From contig UQCF01000009.1 of assembly GCA_900539465.1 (NCBI GenBank), positions 20,921 through 84,920 of the forward strand: a DNA stretch of 64,000 nt, written 5' to 3'. A model generated the notes under the pieces. It saw only the letters and a list, made by a program, of their open reading frames with translations. It made no database searches and was not told the origin of the DNA. The position numbers were made by a program, and so were the translations under genes. Positions within the stretch are counted from its first letter, which is position 1; each line of letters begins with the position of its first letter. Positions 16,924-25,452 of the stretch are shown here, one piece after another. Origin of the DNA: an uncultured Ruminococcus sp. (GTDB lineage: Bacteria > Bacillota > Clostridia > Oscillospirales > Acutalibacteraceae).

Positions 16924-18846
16924 TTATTTTATTAGAGATAAAATTTTCGAGATGATTTCTTTAATAAAAGAAACAATCTTTTTGATAAATATAACAAGAT
17001 TAGATTCAGATTCGGTTTCCGGCTCTTTCGGTTCATCGGGCTCTGCGACAATGTCGGCGTTCGGTTCTGCCGACTGGTCTATGAGGCTTTCATATTCGAT
17101 ATATGCTTCGTCGCTCTTTAGCTCCTCGGGCGTTTTTGACTGGTCAATGCTTGAAAGGAGAAGCCCTGCTCTTTCCAGTAGCGCAACATCCGAAGCGTCT
17201 ATAACTCCGTCATGGTTGCAGTCCGCAGCAGCCCAAATTTCATTGCCGACCTGCTCCTTTGTCAAATGTCCGTTTACCATGAGATTCACTTTATATGCGT
17301 CTGCTCCGTCATACTTGCCGTCGCCGTCAACATCGCCGAAAAGCACCGCGGTGTAGGTGTCGGCTATGCTGCCGTCTATCCACTTGACTACGTTGAACTT
17401 GGTGCCCGTGCCGACGGTTGCTCTGCTATTCTCAACCGGTACTACATCGCAGCCGCTTGAGTTAATATCAAAATAACTTAAATCGTCTGCTGTTATTCCA
17501 TTTCTGATACCGCTTATTATTTTGTTTTCACTGTCAATTTTTAAATTTGCCGACGGCTCGGATTCAAAAGAGTAATCGTACAAGCTCTTGTACTTAAATC
17601 CGCATTTTTCTGCTAACTTTTTATGATTGTCGCACACGCCATATAAAACTATAGTAGACCTGCCACCATATATATTAGAACATCTGTAAAATTCTTCTGA
17701 ATTTATTTTTATATTTTCATCATATAACCGTATGGTTTTCAAGTTGTTTAATGTCTGAAATACCGGAGTTTCAAAATATATAGCATCTTTAATGATTATA
17801 TCAGTGACATAGCACGGATCGCCATCGAAAGATCTCCATGGTGTACAATAGCCAAAAACATCCCTCACTGCTTTAACATTATTGCTTTCTGTACCTGTGT
17901 ACGCTGTTAAGGAGCCGGTATTCTTATTCCAAACAAAATACGGATATTCTCCGATTGAATATTTTTTGTTAAATGTGTATGTTGTTTCCGTGTAATTATC
18001 TCTTTCTATTCTAAGAGCCTTATTGATTAATCCGTTTAATTTGTTTGTATAATTATCAATATCTTTTTGCAATATATCTTCCGCATTATATGCTTCGGCG
18101 GCAAATTTACTGTATTCTTTTAAATAAGAGTAAGTTGCCATGCTTGCGTTTGAAAAATCGGTCGACTCATATCTTTTTATGGCAGTCTGCAAATCATCTT
18201 TTACTGATGAAAAAACTGTATTCAAATTAGGTTTTACAGCTTGCTCAATTGCCACCTCATATTTTATATATTTTTCATCGTCCTTTAATTCGCTGTATGT
18301 TTTTACATCAAACTCTGTTAAATAAAGTTCACGAGCCTGTTTTGTTATTTGATAGTCATAAACATTTATTTTTCCGTCATGATTAACATCACACGCAAGC
18401 CAAGCCGCTTCACCTATGCTTTTTCGGGTATCTTCGGGATTTGAGCTATGGATTACGGTATCATACATTTTATAATCCGAAGTGAATAGGCTATGATACC
18501 CGACTCCGTCTATATCACCGTATAATATAACCGTATAGGTATCAATAACAGAATCATCTGACGATTTCAGCAGTTCAACTATCGTACCTGTCCCGACAAG
18601 ACTTTCTTTCATTGTAATTTTTAGATAACAGCCTACAGTTTCAAATTCGGATTTAAACTCATCTTCGGTCATTATGGGGTGAACACCGGTTATATATTTT
18701 ATATCGTCCCATATTTTAATATTCGAGCCTTCTTTTGCTTTTATATACGGTTCGGCGGCATAGGAATACATACCGAATACGGAAAAAACGAGCACAAAGG
18801 AAAGAAAAATTGATGTAACTTGCTTTAATACTTTTATCTTTTTCAT
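16924..18846 (-). CDS. Secreted protein with two dockerin-like EF-hand modules and a C-terminal amphipathic tail
   Basis: A 640-residue exported protein. An N-terminal signal peptide (about 1-31, ending Y-S-Y-A-A) is followed by an unrecognised module with a dockerin-like half-repeat C-D-V-N-H-D-G-K-I-N-V-Y-D-Y near 150. Near 505-555 a full type I dockerin pattern appears: G-D-V-D-G-D-G-K-Y-D-G-A-D-A-Y and D-C-N-H-D-G-V-I-D-A-S-D-V-A. These calcium loops bind cohesins in cellulosome-like assemblies. The last about 23 residues are an amphipathic Ile/Lys helix that could anchor the protein at the membrane. It is 24 bases downstream of the subtilase gene with similar modules. The function of the middle is unknown. 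Confidence 0.8.
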   Translation of the reverse strand: MKKIKVLKQVTSIFLSFVLVFSVFGMYSYAAEPYIKAKEGSNIKIWDDIKYITGVHPIMTEDEFKSEFETVGCYLKITMKESLVGTGTIVELLKSSDDSVIDTYTVILYGDIDGVGYHSLFTSDYKMYDTVIHSSNPEDTRKSIGEAAWLACDVNHDGKINVYDYQITKQARELYLTEFDVKTYSELKDDEKYIKYEVAIEQAVKPNLNTVFSSVKDDLQTAIKRYESTDFSNASMATYSYLKEYSKFAAEAYNAEDILQKDIDNYTNKLNGLINKALRIERDNYTETTYTFNKKYSIGEYPYFVWNKNTGSLTAYTGTESNNVKAVRDVFGYCTPWRSFDGDPCYVTDIIIKDAIYFETPVFQTLNNLKTIRLYDENIKINSEEFYRCSNIYGGRSTIVLYGVCDNHKKLAEKCGFKYKSLYDYSFESEPSANLKIDSENKIISGIRNGITADDLSYFDINSSGCDVVPVENSRATVGTGTKFNVVKWIDGSIADTYTAVLFGDVDGDGKYDGADAYKVNLMVNGHLTKEQVGNEIWAAADCNHDGVIDASDVALLERAGLLLSSIDQSKTPEELKSDEAYIEYESLIDQSAEPNADIVAEPDEPKEPETESESNLVIFIKKIVSFIKEIISKILSLIK

Positions 18847-18869
18847 ATATTACACCCCTTACATAATAT

Positions 18870-21725
18870 TCAATTACCGGGAACCTGTGAAAGTGTTGCC
18901 TTGCCCATAGTAACAAGAGACAAACAATCAACATCCTCTTGAGTTATACCGTCGCCGTAATTTACCACATCACCGGCAAGCATATAAATTTCATCACGAG
19001 TTATTTTGTTTGCCAAGATATGCGATAAAACAGCAACATCCGATGCATCAATAATTCCGTCACCGTTGAGATCGCCGAAAATAAGAACCGTGTACGTTTC
19101 GGTCTTAGTGCCGTCCGGAAGCTTCAGATTGATTTTATGTCCCGTACCGATATAACGCATTCCATACCCATTTGATTCAACGTCATATGTTCCCTCTCCG
19201 CCGGACATTTCTATAAACAATCTTAAGCTTGCCCTTGTAAGTCGTGTGCACAATCCGTATATAATTTTATTCTCACGGTCAATAACACAGGTGGAATTTT
19301 CTACCGCAGATATATCCGGCAACAAGGCAAAGCTGACAAAGCTTTCATTTGTGTCGGCAACATAGCTTTGAGCCGAAGAGCCGGAATAGCCGTAAATGAC
19401 AACATTTGTATTTTCAATATGGCAGAATACATTGGAATTAAAAACCATTGATGAATTAAGAGATATTACTCTTTCTGCTTTTGACATATAAAAAGCATAG
19501 CTTTCTATTTCTGTAATATTAGAGCCTAAAGCAACATCACCTGAGAGATGCGGAATGTTTGAAAAAGCAAACTTTTTTATTATCGCATTATATTTTGACG
19601 GAAGCTTCAATTGCATTAACCTTGAATTGTAAAAAGCATACTCTCCTATATCTCCGCACCCGCTTAAATCCGCAATATTCAGATTGCTGCATTCGATAAA
19701 CGCAGCTTCAGAAATTGCAGTTCCGTTTTGCGGGAATGTCACAGATGACAATTCGTTGTTAAATTCAAAAGCAAAACCGCCAATATGCTCTGCATTACTC
19801 AGGTTAACGAATGTTAGCTTTTTACAAAATCCAAAGGCGTCTGCTCCAAATACTTTAAGCAAAGAAAAAATATCGGAATACTCATTTTCCGAATTTAAAT
19901 ATTGAACCGAATTTAAATTGATACAATTCATAAATGCGGCTGTACCTATTTCGGTTACCGAAGACGGCAGAACAACACTTTCGAGTGAAACAAAATCACT
20001 AAACGAATAGTCACCGATTTTGGTTACATTTTCTCCGACGACCGTAACGCTCGTCACGTTTTTTATGCTATTCCCATACCACGGGGTATTATACACCGAA
20101 TCAAAATCCGGCATTTGAGATGTTCCGCAATTTACAGTCAAAGATTTTGAACCGTCTGAATTATCGGTAAAATTAAAGCCGATATTTTCATTGTTGTTTT
20201 TGGGAACCGAATATGTAGAGTCTACGGCTTTTATAACATCTATTAAGCTAACCGTAGGTATTAACATATCCAAAATATTATTATGTGTTTTCGGATGATA
20301 CATAATGTTTTGGAAAACAGAAATAACCTCTGCCTTCTTTTCCGAAAATGTTTTTCCGGCAAAATGTGATTCCGGCAGCAAGGCAAGATAGTATGCTATT
20401 ACTCCGGCTGTCAGCGGTGCGGCAAACGATGTACCTTCGGTATAATGATAGCTTGAAACAGAAGTTAACGGACTCTTATGCAAAGCAAAAATATTGCTTG
20501 CCGGTGCAATAACATCATAGCCTAAAACATCGTCAGGCGTTCTGTGCTTGGCAATACCAAAATCCGATCCTTCCCATATTTTTCCATTATTATCATATCC
20601 CATAACACCGATAACATTTTCGTACGCCGCCGGATAATTAGGTGAATTATATTCTATAGTATTGCTTTCTCCGTTTTCATATGCCAATTCGTTTGAAATA
20701 TCATAAATATATGAACCCTTGTTACCCGCCGAAGCAATCATTAAAATCCCGCAGTTTTCGACTAGATTTATCGCAGACTCTAGCGTTGAAATAGATTCTG
20801 TTGTAATACCGTTTTCTATATTTACGGCAAAGCCAACCGACATACTAACTATATCAACGTCGTGAATTTTTTGTGTTCTGCCAACCATAAGCCCAAGAGC
20901 ACTAATAACAGAGGACATCATAGCTTTAAAATCATCTAAAATCTCTCCGTTTTTATACTCTACTTGTGAGTTAGAAAGTGCCTTTATCGGCACAATTTCT
21001 ACATATGGATTTATGCCTACATCTCTTCCGAAAAAGTCTTTTGATACAATGGTAGATATAACATCGGTTCCGTGCCCGATATTGTCTGTTATATCATACT
21101 TGTTCTCGTTCTTAACAGTATTATAGCCATGGTAAACATTGCCGTCGACCGTAAATGATGTTATATTGTCGCGGATTGCTTCATTTTCATAATCTGCGCC
21201 GGAATCTATAACAGCTATTTTTACCGGTCTCGGCTCTATATTGTTGTCGGCTAAATATTTTTTCATCTCTTCATTGCCCATTTTATTAAGGTACCAAGAT
21301 GAATATGTACTTTCATATTCAACAGACTGAGACGGTGGAGTTTCACCGCCGGTAAGCGTGCCTATATAGTTAGGCTCGGCACTTATAACGCCACCCTCTC
21401 TGCCCAAGCGATAGCAATATGAAGCCATATTTTCTATTGATTCGACATTTGCTTCATAAATAGACCTAACATAACCGTTTGGCATTGTATATGACAAAAG
21501 CAAAGAGTATGATGTGAAATCATATTTATTGTTTAAAGTATTTATTGTTTCATCGTTACCACTGTCTGATGTAACTATTAAGACCTCTCCGTCAACATAG
21601 TCTGTTGCAATTGCAATTTCTCTGCTGAAATTGATGTTTTCAAGCGCAAATCCACTGACGCTTAACATCATTGATATTATTATTATAACCGACACCGTTC
21701 CAAGTAATTTTTTGACCCTTTTCAT
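18870..21725 (-). CDS. Secreted subtilisin-family (S8) serine protease with leucine-rich repeats and a dockerin
   Basis: A 951-residue exported protein. A signal peptide (1-27) and propeptide region precede the S8 domain with its triad: Asp in I-A-V-I-D-S-G-A-D (about 175), His in D-N-I-G-H-G-T-D-V (about 217) and Ser in E-G-T-S-F-A-A-P-L (about 430). Residues about 560-790 are BspA-type leucine-rich repeats (L-E-S-V-V-L-P-S-S-V-T-E-I-G-x-x-A-F). A dockerin closes the protein, G-D-L-N-G-D-G-I-I-D-A-S-D-V near 885. It probably degrades host or dietary protein while attached to a surface scaffold. It has a good ribosome binding site (AGGAGGG) and promoter and is followed by a second dockerin protein. 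Confidence 0.9.
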   Translation of the reverse strand: MKRVKKLLGTVSVIIIISMMLSVSGFALENINFSREIAIATDYVDGEVLIVTSDSGNDETINTLNNKYDFTSYSLLLSYTMPNGYVRSIYEANVESIENMASYCYRLGREGGVISAEPNYIGTLTGGETPPSQSVEYESTYSSWYLNKMGNEEMKKYLADNNIEPRPVKIAVIDSGADYENEAIRDNITSFTVDGNVYHGYNTVKNENKYDITDNIGHGTDVISTIVSKDFFGRDVGINPYVEIVPIKALSNSQVEYKNGEILDDFKAMMSSVISALGLMVGRTQKIHDVDIVSMSVGFAVNIENGITTESISTLESAINLVENCGILMIASAGNKGSYIYDISNELAYENGESNTIEYNSPNYPAAYENVIGVMGYDNNGKIWEGSDFGIAKHRTPDDVLGYDVIAPASNIFALHKSPLTSVSSYHYTEGTSFAAPLTAGVIAYYLALLPESHFAGKTFSEKKAEVISVFQNIMYHPKTHNNILDMLIPTVSLIDVIKAVDSTYSVPKNNNENIGFNFTDNSDGSKSLTVNCGTSQMPDFDSVYNTPWYGNSIKNVTSVTVVGENVTKIGDYSFSDFVSLESVVLPSSVTEIGTAAFMNCINLNSVQYLNSENEYSDIFSLLKVFGADAFGFCKKLTFVNLSNAEHIGGFAFEFNNELSSVTFPQNGTAISEAAFIECSNLNIADLSGCGDIGEYAFYNSRLMQLKLPSKYNAIIKKFAFSNIPHLSGDVALGSNITEIESYAFYMSKAERVISLNSSMVFNSNVFCHIENTNVVIYGYSGSSAQSYVADTNESFVSFALLPDISAVENSTCVIDRENKIIYGLCTRLTRASLRLFIEMSGGEGTYDVESNGYGMRYIGTGHKINLKLPDGTKTETYTVLIFGDLNGDGIIDASDVAVLSHILANKITRDEIYMLAGDVVNYGDGITQEDVDCLSLVTMGKATLSQVPGN

Positions 21726-21826
21726 TTTACCCTCCTGTAATTTTGTGCATTAAATTCACATTAGCCTAGTTTTGCACACAATCATAGAAGCCCCCCTCAT
21801 TTTAAAATTATTCTATATCCGCATAA

Positions 21827-21855
21827 ATAGTAACATAAACATACAAAATAGTCAA
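21827..21855 (-). promoter_or_regulatory. Promoter of the subtilase/dockerin operon
   Basis: TTGACT (21850-21855) and TACTAT (21827-21832) on the minus strand with 17 bp between. The leader of about 95 bases is unusually long for this window. Confidence 0.6.
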
Positions 21856-21949
21856 GAAAATTTAATTTATGAATAAAACAGTAAAACCACATTCGGCAAC
21901 AATAGCAGAATGTGGTCTTTAAATCATAATTAAATCTGTTTGTAAGTGA

Positions 21950-22177
21950 TTATTTTGTCACCTTTTCAAGGTAATCGACAAGGTCACCGACGGTGACGAG
22001 GGTGGTTAGCACTCTGTCGGGAATCTCAATATCAAAGTGATTTTCGACCTCACATACAACGTCGAAAAGTTCAAACGAGCTGAGGCCGAGGTCTGCGGCA
22101 AGAATTGAATCTCTGCTGAGTTCGGGGAGCTTTTTCTTGGTGTAGGTTTCAAAAATTTCTCTGAGTTCTTCAAGCAT
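21950..22177 (-). CDS. Acyl carrier protein
   Basis: A 75-residue acidic four-helix carrier protein. The attachment site reads A-D-L-G-L-S-S-F-E-L-F, with Ser in place of the usual Asp before the modified serine (DLGLDS is typical). The 4'-phosphopantetheine would go on the second Ser. The start at 22177 is chosen because AAAGG is well spaced there; an ATG nine bases earlier overlaps that site. It overlaps the acyl-adenylate ligase stop by 8 bases, so it is probably that ligase's partner rather than the housekeeping fatty acid ACP. Confidence 0.88.
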   Translation of the reverse strand: MLEELREIFETYTKKKLPELSRDSILAADLGLSSFELFDVVCEVENHFDIEIPDRVLTTLVTVGDLVDYLEKVTK

Positions 22178-23828
22178 TTTTATCATCCTTTCGGTTATTA
22201 TATCTTCTTTTTATCTTCATGGTTGTTGTTTTATCAAATTCGCGGTCACGCAATTTGATGTTGGTTATTTTTTTATAAGCAGGCATATGTCTGTTAAAGG
22301 AGTTAATCTCCTCCTGCATAATATCTGCGGCATTGCGGTATTTCTCGCTGTCGGGGAAAATCTCCGCCGTCAAAGCGGCGTCTTCTTCATAGACGACAAC
22401 TTCGGATATGCTCGGAATTTCATCAATGAGCTTTGTTTCAAGCTCTTCCGGCGACACGTTTTTGCCGTTGCTGAGAATTATGAGATTTTTAAGTCTGCCG
22501 CCTATAAACACAAAGCCGTCGTTATCAATATATCCCAAATCTCCGGTTTTAAACCAGCCATCGGCAGTGAATGCCTTTTGGTTTTCTTCTTCGTTTTTGT
22601 AATATCCCTTAAACACATTTGAGCCTTTGACATATATTTCGCCTACCCCATCCTTATCGGGGTCGTTGATTTTAACCTCGTTGCAGTCAACCGGCAAGCC
22701 AATGCTTCCGCTCTTTTGATATTCGTTGCGGTTCACGCAGGCAACGGGCGAGCACTCGGTAATTCCGTAGCCGCACACCATGTTGACTCCCCAAAGTCTG
22801 AAATCTTCTTCGACCTTATTGCTCAACGCCGCGCCGCCGCAGATTATAATTTCCAGCTCGCCCCCGAAAGCGTTTATGACATCTTTAAAAAGCTTTTTTC
22901 TGACGTCGATGCCTATTTTCAAAAGCATTTCGGCGGTTTTCATTCCCTTAACAAGTTTTTTAAGCTTGCCGTTTTCTTCGACATTCTCCATAACCCTTTT
23001 ATGCATTGTCTCAACCACCGCCGGCACAACTATCGCCGTTGTGGTTTTATCTTTTTGCATATCGCGCTGTATCGTCCTGAGGCTCGTTATTGCATATATC
23101 CTCATGCCGTAAATAAGCTCGCACAACACATTTGTCGTCAGCGAAAACGTGTGATGCAAAGGAAGAATGAGTATTCCCCTGCCGCTTGCGCAGGTGTTGC
23201 GGCAAACAGAGAGTGCATCCGAGCTTATATTCATGTGTGAGAGCATAACGCCTTTGCTTTGACCCGTTGTGCCGGAGGTGAAAACTATTGCCGCAAGGTT
23301 GTTTGCCGCGGGTCTGCTGCCGCTCAGCAAATCGGTGCCGTTTTTTATAAGTTCGGCACCCTCTCTTATGTGCTTGCCGAGTTCGTTCATAACAACAAAC
23401 ACTTCTATATCGGGGCAATTCTCTTCAAAATATTCCGCATAATCGTCATATGCCGCAGAGCACACAACGCCCTTGCAGCCGCAGAGATTTATAAGCCTTG
23501 CAAGTTCTTCGCATGAAAGCTCTTTATCAAGCGGCAGCGCGGTATTGCCGCTGTTTGCTATTGCAAAATAAGAAACTATCCAGTTATAGCAGTTTTCACC
23601 GAGTATCGCAACACGGTCGTTACGCACTCCGCTGTTGAGCAGCCATGCGCCGAGCGCCTCGGTATCATTATAAAACTCTCTGTATGTTTTATATTCGTCT
23701 TCTTGTTTTCCTCTTACGGGAATACGGAACGCCTGCCGCTCTTCATATTTATCGGCAAGGTAACTCAAGAGTTCCCACAGAGTTGAAAAGCTCGGCCAAT
23801 CATACAGAGGGTACGGTTTGTTTTTCAT
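22170..23828 (-). CDS. AMP-dependent acyl-CoA/acyl-ACP synthetase
   Basis: A 552-residue adenylate-forming enzyme. Motifs are the P-loop A-I-V-F-T-S-G-T-T-G-Q-S-K-G-V (about 178), G-Y-G-I-T-E-C-S-P (about 350), G-W-F-K-T-G-D-L-G-Y (about 420) and L-K-N-L-I-I-L-S-N-G-K-N-V (about 445). It activates fatty acids as acyl-AMP and passes them to CoA or, given the neighbouring acyl carrier protein, to ACP. The ATG at 23828 follows GGAGGG, whereas the longer open frame to 23951 only overlaps the upstream gene. The set acyltransferase-ligase-ACP suggests incorporation of exogenous or recycled acyl chains into lipids. Confidence 0.9.
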   Translation of the reverse strand: MKNKPYPLYDWPSFSTLWELLSYLADKYEERQAFRIPVRGKQEDEYKTYREFYNDTEALGAWLLNSGVRNDRVAILGENCYNWIVSYFAIANSGNTALPLDKELSCEELARLINLCGCKGVVCSAAYDDYAEYFEENCPDIEVFVVMNELGKHIREGAELIKNGTDLLSGSRPAANNLAAIVFTSGTTGQSKGVMLSHMNISSDALSVCRNTCASGRGILILPLHHTFSLTTNVLCELIYGMRIYAITSLRTIQRDMQKDKTTTAIVVPAVVETMHKRVMENVEENGKLKKLVKGMKTAEMLLKIGIDVRKKLFKDVINAFGGELEIIICGGAALSNKVEEDFRLWGVNMVCGYGITECSPVACVNRNEYQKSGSIGLPVDCNEVKINDPDKDGVGEIYVKGSNVFKGYYKNEEENQKAFTADGWFKTGDLGYIDNDGFVFIGGRLKNLIILSNGKNVSPEELETKLIDEIPSISEVVVYEEDAALTAEIFPDSEKYRNAADIMQEEINSFNRHMPAYKKITNIKLRDREFDKTTTMKIKRRYNNRKDDKNA

Positions 23829-25134
23829 CTTTACCCTCCGTAGTATTATCTTTTTCTTCGTGCAATTTTTTAAATATCTCCTCTGTTGCAAGCGACACCT
23901 TTGTGCATGAGAACTTGCAGTTTTCGGGGAATACATACCAAGTATCTTCAAGTGTGTTGAGGTCTATGCAGTCGCGGTAATTGCCGTATCTGTATTTAAA
24001 CTCAACATGGCAGGCATACTGACCGCGTGCCGGAATTTTCATCTCAAACGGCTCACCGTCATACTCTCTTATGCCTTTTACGTCAAAGCCGTTCATATCA
24101 TGAATGAGTCTTCCGTGGCCCAAATGAACAAAGCCCTTTGAGTTTGGCAAATCGTTGACATCAACATCACACTCAAAATGATATTTGCCCGCGTCAATTT
24201 CTTTTCTGACCTCTTCGCGTTCCCACTTATACCAATCCGTAGGGAATTTGAACTCGGTCTCGCCGCTGTCGGCTTCCAATTCCCCGTAGTAATTGAGAGT
24301 CCATGATTTGCCGCAGTTTTTGCAAAACACCTTTGCGCCTTTTGAATCCGTCTCATACTCACAGCCGCAGGCGGGGCACTTATAAAGAATATTGTGAAGC
24401 CCCTCTGCCCTCTTTTTGTATTTGAGCTTTTTGCGGTTTTCGCTTTGCCAGCGGAAATCATCGTTATAAAGGTATTCTCTGATTTTTTCGTTTATTTCGT
24501 CAACGCTCGCATTTTCGAGCTCTTCGGGTGTGTATATTTGAGTCATGTACGCTTCAACAGGGAACATAAGTCGCTTACTCGCTATATTCCAAAACGGATT
24601 ATATATATGATGTCCGCAGGTTTTGAGCGTGACAACGGGAACACCAGCACGCTTTACAAGCTGACCTACCGAATCGGGTATAACCTCGGTGAGTCCGCAA
24701 AGCGAATACCTTGCCTCAACATAAAGCCCGAAAATTCCGCCGTTTTTGAGCACCTTGCGGCTTGTTCTGATAAGACCTATGTCTGCGGTATATTTTCTTT
24801 TAGGTATTGTGCCCAAACGCCTGAGCACCCACTCTCTGCCTATAAAATCATCAACTGCCGCAGGGAAAAATCCCCTTTGAGGGCAAAGCGCGGCGCTCAT
24901 TATATAAAAATCAAAAAAAGCATTATGATTGCACAAAAGTATATACGGCGGCTTTACACCCTCCATACGAACCTTTGTGAGCTTGCCGCGGTGAAGTATT
25001 TTTCTTAAATATGAGTATCCCCATACAATAGGCATTAAATACATCTGCTGCTTTATCGGTTCACGATTCATGTCAAATTTTTCGGTTTCGGGCGCGCCTG
25101 AGCGAACTCTTTTGCCCAAATGTGAATCTTTCAT
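23800..25134 (-). CDS. Lysophospholipid acyltransferase-like protein with C-terminal zinc ribbon
   Basis: A 444-residue protein. Residues about 60-215 form a PlsC-like acyltransferase domain with L-L-C-N-H-N-A-F-F-D-F, an H-x4-D catalytic motif, and Y-V-E-A-R-Y at the place of the glycerol-phosphate-binding EG motif. A zinc ribbon follows (C-P-A-C-G-C near 255 and C-K-N-C-G-K near 272). The remaining 170 residues are unassigned. It heads an operon with an acyl-adenylate ligase and an ACP and overlaps the ligase gene by 29 bases. It likely transfers an activated acyl group to a lyso- or polyol-lipid at the membrane. The zinc ribbon is unusual for this family. Confidence 0.8.
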   Translation of the reverse strand: MKDSHLGKRVRSGAPETEKFDMNREPIKQQMYLMPIVWGYSYLRKILHRGKLTKVRMEGVKPPYILLCNHNAFFDFYIMSAALCPQRGFFPAAVDDFIGREWVLRRLGTIPKRKYTADIGLIRTSRKVLKNGGIFGLYVEARYSLCGLTEVIPDSVGQLVKRAGVPVVTLKTCGHHIYNPFWNIASKRLMFPVEAYMTQIYTPEELENASVDEINEKIREYLYNDDFRWQSENRKKLKYKKRAEGLHNILYKCPACGCEYETDSKGAKVFCKNCGKSWTLNYYGELEADSGETEFKFPTDWYKWEREEVRKEIDAGKYHFECDVDVNDLPNSKGFVHLGHGRLIHDMNGFDVKGIREYDGEPFEMKIPARGQYACHVEFKYRYGNYRDCIDLNTLEDTWYVFPENCKFSCTKVSLATEEIFKKLHEEKDNTTEGKDEKQTVPSV

Positions 25135-25168
25135 CAGAAATCCACCCCTTTTGTTTATGCGGATTTTG

Positions 25169-25234
25169 CGGTTAGTCGATAATTACCGCATTATCTTAGT
25201 ATAAAATTGTAGCAAAAAAAAGGTAATAATTCAA
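25169..25234 (-). promoter_or_regulatory. Promoter and possible operator of the acyltransferase/ligase/ACP operon
   Basis: TTGAAT (25229-25234) and TACAAT (25206-25211) on the minus strand are 17 bp apart. Downstream of the start, GCGGT and ACCGC arms (25169-25190) form an inverted repeat where a repressor could bind. The operator part is inference. Confidence 0.5.
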
Positions 25235-25255
25235 CCGCTAAAGAGGAAAAAATTT

Positions 25256-25281
25256 TACGACACTTTTAAAAAAGTGTCGTA
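25256..25281. terminator. Hairpin upstream of the lipid operon
   Basis: The arms of ACGACACTTTT around AAAA (25256-25281) are perfect apart from the ends. With the next hairpin it fills the 319-base gap between 25135 and 25452. No gene was seen in that gap. Confidence 0.4.
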
Positions 25282-25360
25282 AACGCAAAAAGCTGCGAAT
25301 TCCCCTGTGAAGCCGCGGTCTGTTAAAGGTTGCTTTTCTTGTTCAGTATTTCGGCAAAAA

Positions 25361-25414
25361 AGCTATAATTTGCATTGCGGTTCTTTGGATTGATTACCGA
25401 TGCAAATTATAGCT
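25361..25414 (-). terminator. Terminator of tyrS
   Basis: Arms AGCTATAATTTGCAT and ATGCAAATTATAGCT (15 bp, 25361-25375 and 25400-25414) are followed on the minus strand by TTTTTT, 38 bases past the tyrS stop. Confidence 0.85.
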
Positions 25415-25452
25415 TTTGCTTTTATTTTGTGCCGATTGCGGCAGCTCAGTTA

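Noticed and set aside
22716..23240. Plus-strand 174-codon frame antisense to the acyl-adenylate ligase
   Set aside because: Overlaps the conserved ligase core; His/Arg-rich composition typical of a shadow.
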